DNA of 64,000 nt from Nocardioides sp. (GCA_020636915.1 JACJWV010000010.1:123384-187383); one strand, 5' to 3'; counted from the first letter of the stretch, positions 34,795 to 43,819 are shown. Notes: a model not told the origin generated them from the letters alone. Program-made: numbers and translations.

Positions 34795-36219
34795 TCACAC
34801 CACGTGGCTCTCCCCCGCGACGGCGTCGACCAGGGACTCCAGCGCCGCCGGCATCGCGTCCGCGATCTGCCACGGGTCCGGGACGAGGTTGGGACTGGCG
34901 GCGATGCCGACGTCGAGGGAGCCGGCGTAGCTGATCACGGTGATGTCCAGCGCCACGCTCTGGACCAGCGGCCCGAACAGGTAGCAGGACACGACGCGCG
35001 CGCCCGAGGAGTGCAGCCGGACAGGCGGTCCCGGCACGTTCGAGATCACCGCGTTGAAGGGTGGCGGCAGCAGGGAGGGCAGGCCGGTCGCGCCGTACGC
35101 GCGCATCGCCGCGCCGAGGATGCCGGGCGGCAGCGCATCAGCCGCACGCATCACCATCCGGTCGCCCAGCGCCTGGTGCAGCACCTTCGCGGTCTGCGTC
35201 GAGGCGCTGATCCGGCGCAGCCGGTCCAGCGGATCGGCGACGTCCGTGGCGAGCGTCGCGCCGAGGATCGAGGTCGCGTTGCCGAGCACTGCGCCCCCGT
35301 GTGCACCGGCGATCCCGCCCACGGCGGCCATCACGGTGGCGTTGAGCGATCTGCTCGGCAGCTCGCCACGGTCCTCGAGGTAGCTGCGCAGCGCCGCGCT
35401 GCAGACAGCGAGCACGACGTCGTTCACCTTCACGCCCAGGGCGTTCTTCACGGTCTTGACGTCATCCAGCGAGAGGGACGCGAACGCGCAGCTGCGGTCC
35501 GCGACCAGGGCGCCGTTGAGCGACGTCTTCGGCCCCGCGAACGGCAGCGTGCTCGCCGGCCGGCCACCGCCCAGCAGGAACCCGGAGACCCGCACGGCCG
35601 CCAGGGCACTCTCGCCGAGCAGCCGCGCGATCCGGATCGGGACGCCGGTCACGTCCACGGCGGCACGCGCCGCCACCGCGAGAGCGGAGGGGAGCTGCTC
35701 GCCGGGATCGGACGGCGGCGCCTCCTGCTCGGCCACCGGGACGTCGATGTCGTAGAGCAGCCGGAGCAGGTTCGTGACCTCGACGCCGCCCATCAGTGCG
35801 TGGTGCGCCTTCCAGATCAGCGCCACTCGACCGCCCTCGAGCCCCTCCACGAACCAGAGCTGCCACAGGGGCCTGTCCCGGGCCAGCGGCCGGGCGAAGA
35901 GCTCCGCGGCGAGGTCGGCGAGCTGCCGGGGGGTGCCCGGACGGGGTACGGCGGCGGCGTGGATGTGCCGGTCGAGGTCGATGCCGCGGGTGTCCACCCA
36001 CACCGGCCGGCCCAGTCCGAGCGCCGGTGCGGAGACCTGCAGCCGGAAGGGAACGAGCCGGTCGAGCCTCGCCGCGATGTCACGCCGGACGTGGTCGATC
36101 CCGAAGTCGTCGGGGGCCGTCGACGGGTCCAGGATCGTGATGGATCCCCCGTGCAGCGGCATCGTCGAGGACTCGGCGTACAGGAAGCTGGAGTCCAGGC
36201 CGCTCAGGCGGCGTGTCAT
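34795..36219 (-). CDS. WS/DGAT-like acyltransferase with altered active-site motif, 474 aa
   Basis: Wax ester synthase / diacylglycerol acyltransferase family, which makes storage lipids at the membrane. N-terminus RRLSGLDSSFLYAESSTMPL and the C-terminal NVPGPP (FNAVISNVPGPPVRL) are typical. The catalytic HHxxxDG motif reads HHALMGG near 137-143, so the Asp that follows the His pair is Gly. Both His are kept. Length is normal. It may still be active, or have another acyl transfer role. Single gene, convergent with the hemolysin-III gene. Confidence 0.87.
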   Translation of the reverse strand: MTRRLSGLDSSFLYAESSTMPLHGGSITILDPSTAPDDFGIDHVRRDIAARLDRLVPFRLQVSAPALGLGRPVWVDTRGIDLDRHIHAAAVPRPGTPRQLADLAAELFARPLARDRPLWQLWFVEGLEGGRVALIWKAHHALMGGVEVTNLLRLLYDIDVPVAEQEAPPSDPGEQLPSALAVAARAAVDVTGVPIRIARLLGESALAAVRVSGFLLGGGRPASTLPFAGPKTSLNGALVADRSCAFASLSLDDVKTVKNALGVKVNDVVLAVCSAALRSYLEDRGELPSRSLNATVMAAVGGIAGAHGGAVLGNATSILGATLATDVADPLDRLRRISASTQTAKVLHQALGDRMVMRAADALPPGILGAAMRAYGATGLPSLLPPPFNAVISNVPGPPVRLHSSGARVVSCYLFGPLVQSVALDITVISYAGSLDVGIAASPNLVPDPWQIADAMPAALESLVDAVAGESHVV

Positions 36220-36404
36220 GTCCTCAACGTAGGCGCGCCACCGGCGGCCGGGCAGGGCCGTACGTCCCGTCAGGTGTCAGGTGTGGTCGCGGTCGATGCG
36301 GAGATCGGACGACGACCTCCGTGACTGCGGTATCCCAACTGCGGTACGGCGCCTACGGCGGCGATCTCGACGTGCGTGCGTGCGTATCCGTGAGTGAGTA
36401 CCGA

Positions 36405-36775
36405 CCGTGGAGCTGCGGGGAATCGAACCCCGGTCCTCGAGCGTCGATCCAGGTCTTCTCCGGGTGCAGTCCGTGATGTCGCTTTTCTCGGCCTCGGGGC
36501 TCGCACGGACACGTCCCCGACAGGCTCAGTCACGGAATAGTCCCGCTCACCCTCCGCGACACGGAGTGAGCAGCAAGTCTCCTAGATGACGCCAGGGTCC
36601 GGGCCGGAGACGGATACCCGGTCTGACGCTTCGATCACCGCTCAGGCGGCGAGAGCGAAGGAACTGCGCTTAGCGTTGGCAGTTATTGGTTCCCAGCGAT
36701 CGTTTACGAGATGACGCTGGCTCCTCGACCCGCTTCCCCTGGAACTAACGTCCCAAGTCGAAACCGATCAGCCCC
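36405..36775 (-). ncRNA. ssrA: transfer-messenger RNA (tmRNA)
   Basis: Frees stalled ribosomes with SmpB. The 5' end GGGGCTGATCGGTTTCGACT and the 3' end GGGGTTCGATTCCCCGCAGC, then TCCA, form the tRNA-Ala-like domain with its T-arm. The tag frame begins at GCC 36680 and ends at TGA 36642, coding ANAKRSSFALAA, the usual ALAA degradation tail. CCA is not encoded (CGG is present), so it must be added. Length about 371 nt. smpB lies 3.5 kb away. Confidence 0.97.
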
Positions 36776-36821
36776 TCTTGAGTTGTGCTTCCACTCTACT
36801 GGCCTCAACCATGCCGCGGCA

Positions 36822-37454
36822 TCAGGGATTCCCCAGCCACTCCCGCACGGCAGGCAGGCCGTCGCCGTCGAGCCGGTCGAGCAGCGCCGGCCGGCCGCAC
36901 AGGACCATCGCCACCGCGGCGGCCGGGCCGGCCACCGACGGGCCGGTGCCGTGGGACCAGTCCAGGTCGGTCGCGGTCCAGGCCAGGTCGGGACGGCCTT
37001 TCGGGACGAACCCCCGGGCCGCCGCCTTGGAGACCAGGAAACCCAGGACGTCGCGCCACGGCTCCAGGGGTACGCCGGCGTCCAGCCCGAGGGGTACGAC
37101 GATGTCCTGGGTGTGGACGCGCAGGTCGGTGAAGGGCGCGTGCCAGTCCATCGTGGGCGGGGTGAACCGGTGCTCGGCGTACTCACGCAGCCACTCGGCC
37201 ACCTGCTCGGGCTCGGCGTTCGCGCGCCAGTCGACCAGGAGCCGGTTCGCCCGGTCGAAGCTGCCGCGGCCGATGGCCATCGCCTTGAGCAACGTGACCA
37301 CCGAGGTCGACGGCCCGCTGGTCAGGTGGACCGCGACCTCCTTGACCGACCACGCGCCGCACAGGCTCGGCGTCGCCCACTGCTCGGGGGTCAGCGTGTC
37401 GAGGAGGTCGGCGAGCCAGCGGCGCTCGGCGGCGATCAGGTCCCAGTGGTCCAC
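36822..37454 (-). CDS. maleylpyruvate isomerase-family (mycothiol-dependent, DinB-like) protein, 210 aa
   Basis: Four-helix-bundle enzyme of the mycothiol-dependent isomerase group. The N-terminus WDLIAAERRWLADLLDTLTP and LCGAWSVKEVAVHLTSGP (His near residue 43) match the family's first helices and metal ligand; DWHAPFTDLRVHTQDIVVPL carries the later HxxxxH-like ligands. The C-terminal domain is the SCP2-like segment. Substrate unknown. It ends 46 bp upstream of tmRNA on the same strand. Confidence 0.83.
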   Translation of the reverse strand: MDHWDLIAAERRWLADLLDTLTPEQWATPSLCGAWSVKEVAVHLTSGPSTSVVTLLKAMAIGRGSFDRANRLLVDWRANAEPEQVAEWLREYAEHRFTPPTMDWHAPFTDLRVHTQDIVVPLGLDAGVPLEPWRDVLGFLVSKAAARGFVPKGRPDLAWTATDLDWSHGTGPSVAGPAAAVAMVLCGRPALLDRLDGDGLPAVREWLGNP

Positions 37455-37481
37455 GGCGTCAGTATCCCGGCTGCCAGGAGC

Positions 37482-38504
37482 TCATGAGGCGATCGCAGCC
37501 ACACCGGGGCGGACCAGCACGAGCGGCTGGTCGGGGGCCATCGGCGTACGGGGCCAGCGGCGCAGGTAGGCGCCGAGCGCGGCGTCGTAGCCCGGGTCGC
37601 CCGGCACGAGCACGCGAGCCGAGGCGGGACCCCAGTCACCCTCGCGCAGGACTTCGACCGGGGTGAGGGTGCCGTCGACGTTGTGCCACCACGTCTTGCG
37701 ATCGGGGTGGCCGGGCACGACGACGAGGCCGGCGGAGGCGACGGCGTACTGGACCGGGAAGCGGTACTGACGCCCGGAGATCCTGCCGCGCACGCCCAGG
37801 CCGAGCAGGTTCCGCTGCACTCCCGAGGGCCGAGACGTGGCGAGGAGCGCCAGTACCGCTCGACTGGAGGCCGACGCCCCGGAGAGCGACGGCAGGAACA
37901 GCCCCGAGACGAGCCCGAGGACCGTGCCGGCGACCACCCCGGTGAGCGCGCCCGTGAGGAGCACGCCCGGAGTCGTCCAGCCGGCGTCGGGGAGCGTGGC
38001 GCCGAGGAAGACCAGCACCATCGCGAGGGGCCAGGCCGCGGTGTTCGCGACCACCCAGCGCCCGGGGTGCCGCACGGCGCCCCGGAGGGTGGTTGCCTGG
38101 GCGGCGCCGAGGACGGCGCCCATCACCAGCCCGAGAGCAACCGCTCCCGAGACGACGAGCAGCACCGGAGGCTGCTCGGCATCGCCTCCACCACCCAGCG
38201 CTGACGGCGCGGACGCCGCAGCCCAGCCCAACCCGGCGACGATGACGGTCGCCGCCAGGTAGCGTGCTCGAGCCAGCGCCGGGAACATCCGGGCCAGGAC
38301 ACCGCCCTGGGCCACGCCCAGGGCCGTGCCCTCGACCAGTCCACCGGCGACGACCACACCCAGCGCCACCGGACCGACCAGCCCGTCCGAGACCCTCGAC
38401 GCCCCTGCCGCGGCGGTCATCCCCACCGTCTCCGCGGCCGCACAGGCGGCGACCCAGGAGAGGTACGGCGACGCCCGATCAAGGCGGGCACCGGTCTCGA
38501 GCAC
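37482..38504 (-). CDS. membrane domain fused to an F420/nitroreductase-type split barrel, 340 aa
   Basis: Residues about 15-215 hold about six hydrophobic helices with Gly-rich faces (VALGVVVAGGLVEGTALGVA, GLVMGAVLGAAQATTLRGAV). The C-terminal about 120 residues are soluble and read RQYRFPVQYAVASAGLVVVP, then GHPDRKTWWHNVDGTLTPVE, the pattern of the deazaflavin (Ddn-like, DUF385) nitroreductase barrel. It looks like a fusion of two parts usually found apart. Cofactor binding is inferred from this pattern only. Starts close to the methyl-pyruvate-type isomerase gene on the same strand (27 bp downstream). Confidence 0.7.
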   Translation of the reverse strand: MLETGARLDRASPYLSWVAACAAAETVGMTAAAGASRVSDGLVGPVALGVVVAGGLVEGTALGVAQGGVLARMFPALARARYLAATVIVAGLGWAAASAPSALGGGGDAEQPPVLLVVSGAVALGLVMGAVLGAAQATTLRGAVRHPGRWVVANTAAWPLAMVLVFLGATLPDAGWTTPGVLLTGALTGVVAGTVLGLVSGLFLPSLSGASASSRAVLALLATSRPSGVQRNLLGLGVRGRISGRQYRFPVQYAVASAGLVVVPGHPDRKTWWHNVDGTLTPVEVLREGDWGPASARVLVPGDPGYDAALGAYLRRWPRTPMAPDQPLVLVRPGVAAIAS

Positions 38505-38724
38505 GCCTCCAGTCCACTCCGGCGCCCCCGCGGGATGCAGGGTCGAAGGTCACCGGCCCGACGCCGTGGGTCCCCGCGGCGGGCCCGACCACGTCGCGGA
38601 CGTCGGATCGGTCGCGGGCGGGGAGCGTGACAGCACACGTGAGAGGCGGTACCTCATGGCCGGACTCAGCCGGATCTCGTGAGACCAGGGCAGTGTCAGA
38701 GGCACCGCGGGTCGGGATCCGGTG

Positions 38725-39192
38725 TCACACCTGCAGATCGGCGCCGAAGACCAGGGCCGGGCCACCGGACTTCTGGACCTCTCGCCCGAGGACCAGACCG
38801 ATCTTCGTCGCCACCCGCTGCGAGGGCAGGTTGTCCGGCCGGATGATCGCGATCAGGTGCTCGACGCCCGCTGCGCGAGCGGCATCCCGTACCGCGGCAG
38901 CTGCCTCCGTCGCGTACCCCTGACCGCGGAGGTCGGCACGGACATGCCAACCCGCCTCGACGAACCACTGCTCCTCCACCTCCTGCATGGTCAGGCCGCA
39001 GTCGCCGACGAACCGCCCCTCGTGGGTCTCGACGACCCACAGCCCGAACCCGTGCTCGTCGTAGTTGCGCCGGTTCCAGGCGATCCACCCCTCCGGGCCG
39101 CGCGAGCCGCCCAGGTCCAGGGTGGCGATGTCCGGCAGGTCCGCACCGGTCATCTCACGGAAGCGCAGTCGCGATGTCGGGAGCGGAAGCAC
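38725..39192 (-). CDS. GNAT-family acetyltransferase, RimJ/RimL-type, 155 aa
   Basis: LPTSRLRFREMTGADLPDIA is the N-terminal strand and helix of the RimJ/RimL-like group; VRADLRGQGYATEAAAAVRD (about 84-103) is the acetyl-CoA loop; NLPSQRVATKIGLVLGREVQ is motif B. Length is a little short but complete. Substrate not known; members acetylate ribosomal protein N-termini or small amines. Confidence 0.88.
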   Translation of the reverse strand: MLPLPTSRLRFREMTGADLPDIATLDLGGSRGPEGWIAWNRRNYDEHGFGLWVVETHEGRFVGDCGLTMQEVEEQWFVEAGWHVRADLRGQGYATEAAAAVRDAARAAGVEHLIAIIRPDNLPSQRVATKIGLVLGREVQKSGGPALVFGADLQV

Positions 39193-39287
39193 CGGGCCAC
39201 GTTAGCTGCAGAGGCGCGTCCGCACCTGCTGCTGGAGAGTGCCCCACAGCGTCATACGTTCCGGCTGTCCCGACGACGGCTGTCCCG

Positions 39288-39365
39288 ACGACCGGGTCGC
39301 ATGACGTCCCGCGCAAGGTCATCCGCGGTGGCTGCCCCCACGACCGGGTCGCATGACGTCCCGCG
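39288..39365. repeat. 26-bp direct repeat pair
   Basis: An exact 26-bp repeat beginning ACGACCGGGTCGCATGACGT occurs at 39288-39313 and again at 39340-39365, 52 bp apart. Just before the first copy is a shorter direct repeat (GGCTGTCCCGACGAC). The pair lies in the promoter region of the GNAT gene's neighbour, directly downstream of the amidohydrolase stop (39370). Confidence 0.8.
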
Positions 39366-39369
39366 GGGG

Positions 39370-40272
39370 TCAGCCACCGACCTGCGGGTGGTCGCCGAAC
39401 AGCGCCGCGCCGTTGTGCCAGCAGACCGAGCGCAGCCAGTCGTCGCCCAGGTCGAGCCGCGCCAGCCCCTCGAGCTGGTGGGCGTAGGGATAGGGGATGG
39501 TCGGGAAGTCGCTGCCGAGCAGCACCTTGGGCTCGAGGTCACGCAGCCGCGGCACCAGCCCGGAGGGGTACCTCGGGAAGAAGTCGGTGAACACCATGGT
39601 CGTGTCGAGGTGGACCCGCTCGAAGCGCTCGGCCAGGTCGAGGAACTCGGCGCACTCGGGCGCGCCCATGTGTGCGATGAGCAGCGTGAGCCGGGGGAAG
39701 CGCCGCAGCAGCCGCTCCGTCGAGCCCGGCCCGGTGAAGTCGTTGCCGACCGGCCCGGACCCGGCGTGGACCACGACCGGCGTGCCGGCGTCCTCGAGCG
39801 TGCCCCACACCCCGTCGAGCAGCGGGTCGTCGAGGTGGAACTCCCCCACCTGCAGGTGCACCTTGAAGACCTCGACGCCGGCGGCGACCAGGTCGCCGAC
39901 GTACGACGCCGCATGCTCCTCGGGGTAGAAGGTCGCCGACCAGAGCGACTCGGGCACCTCCCGCGCGAACCCGGCGGCCCAGTCGTTGAGGTAGGTCGCG
40001 ACGCCGGGCTTGTGGGCATAGGGCAGCGTCGGGAAGCGGCGCACGCCCATCGCGCGCAGGATCTCGATCCGCTCGGCGTGGCTCTGGCGGTAGCGGATCG
40101 GCCACTCGCGGCCGATCTTCGGGCCGCCGGCGTCGAACTGCGCGTACACCGCGCGCTGGATGTTCGGCGGCAGGAAGTGGACGTGGCTGTCGACCAGGCC
40201 CGGCAGGCCGAGGCGCTCCCAGAACTCCCGGACGGCGGCCACGTCGGGGTGCGCGACCGACGCCTCAGTCAC
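39370..40272 (-). CDS. amidohydrolase-2-family metal hydrolase, 300 aa
   Basis: TIM-barrel metal enzyme. The first-strand metal motif VDSHVHFLP is near residues 27-35, VVVHAGSGPVGND gives the strand-5 His, LLIAHMGAPEC the strand-6 His, and LLGSDFPTIPYP the strand-8 Asp. The group includes decarboxylases and lactonases acting on small carboxylic acids. Its GTG overlaps the smpB stop codon (TGA at 40265), so it is the downstream partner of smpB. Confidence 0.88.
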   Translation of the reverse strand: MTEASVAHPDVAAVREFWERLGLPGLVDSHVHFLPPNIQRAVYAQFDAGGPKIGREWPIRYRQSHAERIEILRAMGVRRFPTLPYAHKPGVATYLNDWAAGFAREVPESLWSATFYPEEHAASYVGDLVAAGVEVFKVHLQVGEFHLDDPLLDGVWGTLEDAGTPVVVHAGSGPVGNDFTGPGSTERLLRRFPRLTLLIAHMGAPECAEFLDLAERFERVHLDTTMVFTDFFPRYPSGLVPRLRDLEPKVLLGSDFPTIPYPYAHQLEGLARLDLGDDWLRSVCWHNGAALFGDHPQVGG

Positions 40273-40744
40273 GCATGCCCTTCATCCGCCGGCCGACCGC
40301 GACCTCCGTCTCGCGCTTGGCGGTGCGCTCGGCGATGGCGTGCCGCTTGTCCCAGGTCTTCTTGCCCTTGGCCAGCGCGATCTCGACCTTGGCGCGACCG
40401 TCCTTGAAGTAGAGCGAGAGCGGGATGACGGTCAGGCCCTTCTCGTTGACCCGGCGCTCGATCTTGTCGATCTCCTCGCGGTTGAGGAGCAGCTTGCGCT
40501 TGCGGCGCGCGGAGTGGTTGGTCCAGGTGCCCTGGGAGTACTCCGGGATGTGCACCCCGTGCAGCCACGCCTCGTGGCCGTCGATGTCGACGAACCCGTC
40601 GACCAGGGACGCGCGACCCTGCCGCAGCGACTTCACCTCGGTGCCCTGGAGGACCAGGCCGGCCTCGTAGGTGTCCTCGATGTGGTAGTCGTGCCGCGCC
40701 TTCTTGTTCTGCGCGACGAGCTTGCGCCCCTGCTCCTTGGCCAT
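40265..40744 (-). CDS. smpB: SmpB, tmRNA-binding protein, 159 aa
   Basis: Binds the tRNA-like end of tmRNA and takes it into the stalled ribosome. KARHDYHIEDTYEAGLVLQG, EVKSLRQGRASLVDGF and the C-terminal KKTWDKRHAIAERTAKRE are standard SmpB segments. Full length. It follows the M23 peptidase and FtsEX genes on the same strand, as in many actinobacteria, and its substrate RNA is also in the window (36405-36775). Confidence 0.97.
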   Translation of the reverse strand: MAKEQGRKLVAQNKKARHDYHIEDTYEAGLVLQGTEVKSLRQGRASLVDGFVDIDGHEAWLHGVHIPEYSQGTWTNHSARRKRKLLLNREEIDKIERRVNEKGLTVIPLSLYFKDGRAKVEIALAKGKKTWDKRHAIAERTAKRETEVAVGRRMKGMRD

Positions 40745-40787
40745 CTGGTCATTCTCTCAGGGCCGGGCAACGTGGTTTCGACCCCGG

Positions 40788-42050
40788 CTAGGGCAGGTAG
40801 TCCATCGGGTCGACGGCGGTGCCGTTCACCAGGATCGTGAAGTGCAGGTGGCAGCCGGTGGACCAGCCGGTGGAGCCGACGTAGCCGACCGTCTCGCCCT
40901 GGGTGACGTGGTCGCCGACGTTGAGGCGGTACGACGTCGCGTGGTTGTAGACGGCCGTCATGTTCTTGCCGTTGATCTGGCCCAGGTTGAGGTAGAGGCG
41001 GTTGCCGTAGACGTCGGACCAGTAGCGCGCGATCACGGTGCCGCTCGCGATGGCGCGCATCGGCTCGCCGCAGGAGACGCCGAAGTCGGTGCCGTCGTGC
41101 AGGCCCCAGTAGTGGTAGATCGGGTGCTCGCGGTAGCCGAACGGCGAGGTGACGTAGCCCGGCACCGGACGGATGAACAGCCCGTTGGTCGGGCCGGTGT
41201 AGCCGCCCTTCGAGCGACGCGCGGCCGCAAGGATCAGCTGCTTGACGTGGTTCTCGCGCCGCTTGGCCTCCTGCAGCGCGGCCAGGTCGGCCTGGCGGGC
41301 GGTGATCGCCCGGGCCCGGGCGTCGCGGCGGCTCTCGACGAGCCCGACCACCTTGGTGCGGGCCGCGCGGGCTTGCTGCTCGAGCTGCTGCATCAGGACG
41401 AGGTGGTCGGCGGCCTCCTGGCGCTGCACCTCGACCTGGTCGCGGGCGGTCTGCACCTGGTTCTCCCGCACCTGGAGGAGCACCTCGGCGGCGTGGAGGT
41501 CGTCGTACGCCCGGTCCTCACGACCGACGATGGCGTCGTTGAGCGCCTCCTGCCGGGTCAGGTCGGTGGTCGTCTGCGAGTGCAGGAGGCTGGCGAAGGC
41601 GAGCAGGTCGGGGTCGCCCTGCTCGTAGATGTCGGTGACGGTGTCGGTGAGCTGGGCGCGCTGGTCCTCCAGCGCAGCCTGCCCCGCGGTCAGGTCGGCC
41701 TGCGCCTGCTCGAGCCGGGCCTCGGCCGCCTGGAGCCGCTCCTGCATCTGACGGTCGCGGATCCGTGCCGCGTCGAGCTTGGCGTCGGCGGCGGTCAGCT
41801 CGGCGCGCGCCGCGCTGAGCTGACGCACCGCGGCGTCCACCGCCGCCTGCGCCGACCGCAGCTCGCTGCTGGACTCGTCGAGGTCGTGCTGGGCGCTCTT
41901 GACCTGCGCCTGGGCCTGCTGCTGACGGTGCTTGAGGTCCTTGGGATCGTCCGCGTGGGCGAGCGGTACGGCGAGCGCGCCCATCGCCAGCGAGCAGGCC
42001 ACAACGGCCGCCGCAAGGCGCGGGCGTGCGGTACGGGGGAAGAGACGCAC
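40788..42050 (-). CDS. secreted coiled-coil M23-family peptidase, EnvC/NlpD-like, 420 aa
   Basis: Signal peptide (residues about 1-32, ending PLAHADD), then a long coiled coil (about 35-265, with many KLDAARIRDRQMQERLQAAE-type heptads), then the M23 domain: HDGTDFGVSCGEP and CHLHFTILVNG supply the zinc site, HLHF near 395. Expected to cut or bind septal cell wall under control of FtsEX, whose genes lie directly upstream on the same strand. GTG start at 42050. All usual zinc ligands seem present, so it may be enzymatically active. Confidence 0.93.
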   Translation of the reverse strand: MRLFPRTARPRLAAAVVACSLAMGALAVPLAHADDPKDLKHRQQQAQAQVKSAQHDLDESSSELRSAQAAVDAAVRQLSAARAELTAADAKLDAARIRDRQMQERLQAAEARLEQAQADLTAGQAALEDQRAQLTDTVTDIYEQGDPDLLAFASLLHSQTTTDLTRQEALNDAIVGREDRAYDDLHAAEVLLQVRENQVQTARDQVEVQRQEAADHLVLMQQLEQQARAARTKVVGLVESRRDARARAITARQADLAALQEAKRRENHVKQLILAAARRSKGGYTGPTNGLFIRPVPGYVTSPFGYREHPIYHYWGLHDGTDFGVSCGEPMRAIASGTVIARYWSDVYGNRLYLNLGQINGKNMTAVYNHATSYRLNVGDHVTQGETVGYVGSTGWSTGCHLHFTILVNGTAVDPMDYLP

Positions 42051-42103
42051 CGGTCTGCCTTCGTGTTCGGGGAAGTGAACGCGACGACGTTAACGCGCGC
42101 GGA

Positions 42104-43015
42104 TCACACTTTGAGGTATTTGCGTGTCAGCACGAGTGTCGGGAGCAGCGTCAGCAGCGGCGCGAGGATCGCCATCACCACCACGGGGGTCACCACGTTG
42201 GTCCAGTCGATCCACGGGATGAACCCGAACTGCTCCTTCAACCAGCCGTTCACACCGAAGTGCATGAAGGCCGCGAGCGCCCCGATGGCGAACACCAGCG
42301 CGATCGCCGCCGTCACCAGCGCCTCCATCAAGAAGGGCAGCGCGATGTAGAGCGTGGAGGCGCCGACGAGCCGCATGATGCCGATCTCGCGGCGTCTGGC
42401 GAACGCCGCCAGCCGGATCGTGTTGGCCACCAGCAGCAGCGCCGCGACGACCAGCACGATCGCCGTCGCGAGCGAGCCGACGCGGATCGCGGTCATGCCG
42501 CGCAGGATCGGCCCGACCACGTCACGCTGGTCGCGCACGCTGCTGACGCCGTCCAGCCCGATGATCGCGCTCTCGATCCCCTGGTACTCGTCGGGATCGT
42601 TGAGCGTGATCCAGATCGACTCCGGCATGTCGTCGGCGGTCGCCGCCGGGTTGGGTCCCTCGAACTTGTCCGCGCCGAGGAGCTCCTTGACCTTCGCGAA
42701 GGCCTCCTCCTTGGTCTCGAAGCGGTAGTCGGAGACCTCGGGGCTGTCGCCGACGACCTTGGCGATCCGCTCCTTCTGGGCGTCGGTCACCTCGCTGGTG
42801 CAGGCGGGGTTGTCGTCGCGGGCCTTGCACAGGAACGCGGTGATCTGGAGCTCCGAGCCCCACTGGTCGGTCGCCTTGATCGACTGCTCGCGCAGGAGAA
42901 CGCCGAACCCGACCAGGGCGAGGGAGACGAGCAGGGTGAGGACGACGGCGACGTGCATGGACAGGTTGCGCCGCAGGCCCTGGCCGAGCTCGGAGAAGAC
43001 GTAACGAAGCTGCAT
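42104..43015 (-). CDS. ftsX: FtsX, cell-division ABC permease-like protein, 303 aa
   Basis: N-terminal LRYVFSELGQGLRRNLSMHV precedes TM1 (about 22-43), a periplasmic-type loop (about 45-170) with two cysteines (FLCKARDDNPACTSE), and three C-terminal TM helices. This is the actinobacterial FtsX form. It works with FtsE to activate the extracellular hydrolase encoded next (40788). The ATG overlaps nothing; the gap to ftsE is 68 bp. Confidence 0.95.
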   Translation of the reverse strand: MQLRYVFSELGQGLRRNLSMHVAVVLTLLVSLALVGFGVLLREQSIKATDQWGSELQITAFLCKARDDNPACTSEVTDAQKERIAKVVGDSPEVSDYRFETKEEAFAKVKELLGADKFEGPNPAATADDMPESIWITLNDPDEYQGIESAIIGLDGVSSVRDQRDVVGPILRGMTAIRVGSLATAIVLVVAALLLVANTIRLAAFARRREIGIMRLVGASTLYIALPFLMEALVTAAIALVFAIGALAAFMHFGVNGWLKEQFGFIPWIDWTNVVTPVVVMAILAPLLTLLPTLVLTRKYLKV

Positions 43016-43083
43016 GGGAGAAGGGGGTCCTCGCTGGTCCGGGGGTCGGTCGGGAGGTCAGTGCCCTGAGCCCGATTCTGGGG

Positions 43084-43773
43084 TCAGTGCTGGAAGCCGT
43101 AGATGCCCTGCGCCTGGTCGCGCACGACCCGGCCGTCGTCGAGCTCGATGACGCGCTTGCGCATCTGGTCGACGATGCCGGCGTCGTGGGTGGCCATCAC
43201 GACGGTGGTGCCGGTCCGGTTGATCCGGTCCAGCAGCTTCATGATGCCGACCGAGGTGGTCGGGTCTAGGTTGCCGGTGGGCTCGTCGGCGATGAGGATC
43301 ATCGGCCGGTTCACGAACGCCCGGGCGATGGCGACCCGCTGCTGCTCGCCGCCGGAGAGCTCGTCGGGCAGCCGGTCGCCCTTGCCCTCCAGGCCCACGA
43401 GCTCCAGCGTCTCCGGGACCAGCTGCGCGATCTCCGACCGCGACCGGCCGATCACCTGCAAGGCGAACGCGACGTTCTCACTCACGGTCTTGTTGGGGAG
43501 CAGCCGGAAGTCCTGGAAGACGGTGCCGATCTGGCGCCGCAACCGCGGCACCTTCCAGCTGGCCAGCCGGTTGACCTCCTTGCCGGCCACGTAGACGCGT
43601 CCCGACGTCGCGCGGTACTCGCGGAGCACGAGCCGCAGGAAGGTCGACTTGCCCGACCCGGACGACCCCACGAGGAAGACGAACTCCCCCTTCTCGATGT
43701 CGACCGACACCTGGTCGAGCGCGGCGTGCGCCTGGCCGGGGTAGGTCTTCACGACCTTCTCGAAGCGGATCAC
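43084..43773 (-). CDS. ftsE: FtsE, cell-division ATP-binding protein, 229 aa
   Basis: Cytoplasmic ATPase of the FtsEX complex. IRFEKVVKTYPG at the start, Walker A GSSGSGKST near 36-44, signature LSGGEQQRVAIARAF, Walker B MILIADEPTGNLDP and H-loop VMATHDAGIVD are all intact. Its GTG start (43773) is clearly inside a longer open frame that is antisense-like upstream. Usual partner prfB is 3.9 kb upstream, separated by unrelated genes. Confidence 0.95.
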   Translation of the reverse strand: MIRFEKVVKTYPGQAHAALDQVSVDIEKGEFVFLVGSSGSGKSTFLRLVLREYRATSGRVYVAGKEVNRLASWKVPRLRRQIGTVFQDFRLLPNKTVSENVAFALQVIGRSRSEIAQLVPETLELVGLEGKGDRLPDELSGGEQQRVAIARAFVNRPMILIADEPTGNLDPTTSVGIMKLLDRINRTGTTVVMATHDAGIVDQMRKRVIELDDGRVVRDQAQGIYGFQH

Positions 43774-43819
43774 GGAAGTCGAGCGTAGACGAGCGCCCTG
43801 AGGCGCCGGCGGACCCCTC

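Noticed and set aside
36408..36480. A separate alanine tRNA gene
   Set aside because: The T-arm and acceptor belong to the 3' end of tmRNA; the D-arm and anticodon arm of a tRNA are missing.
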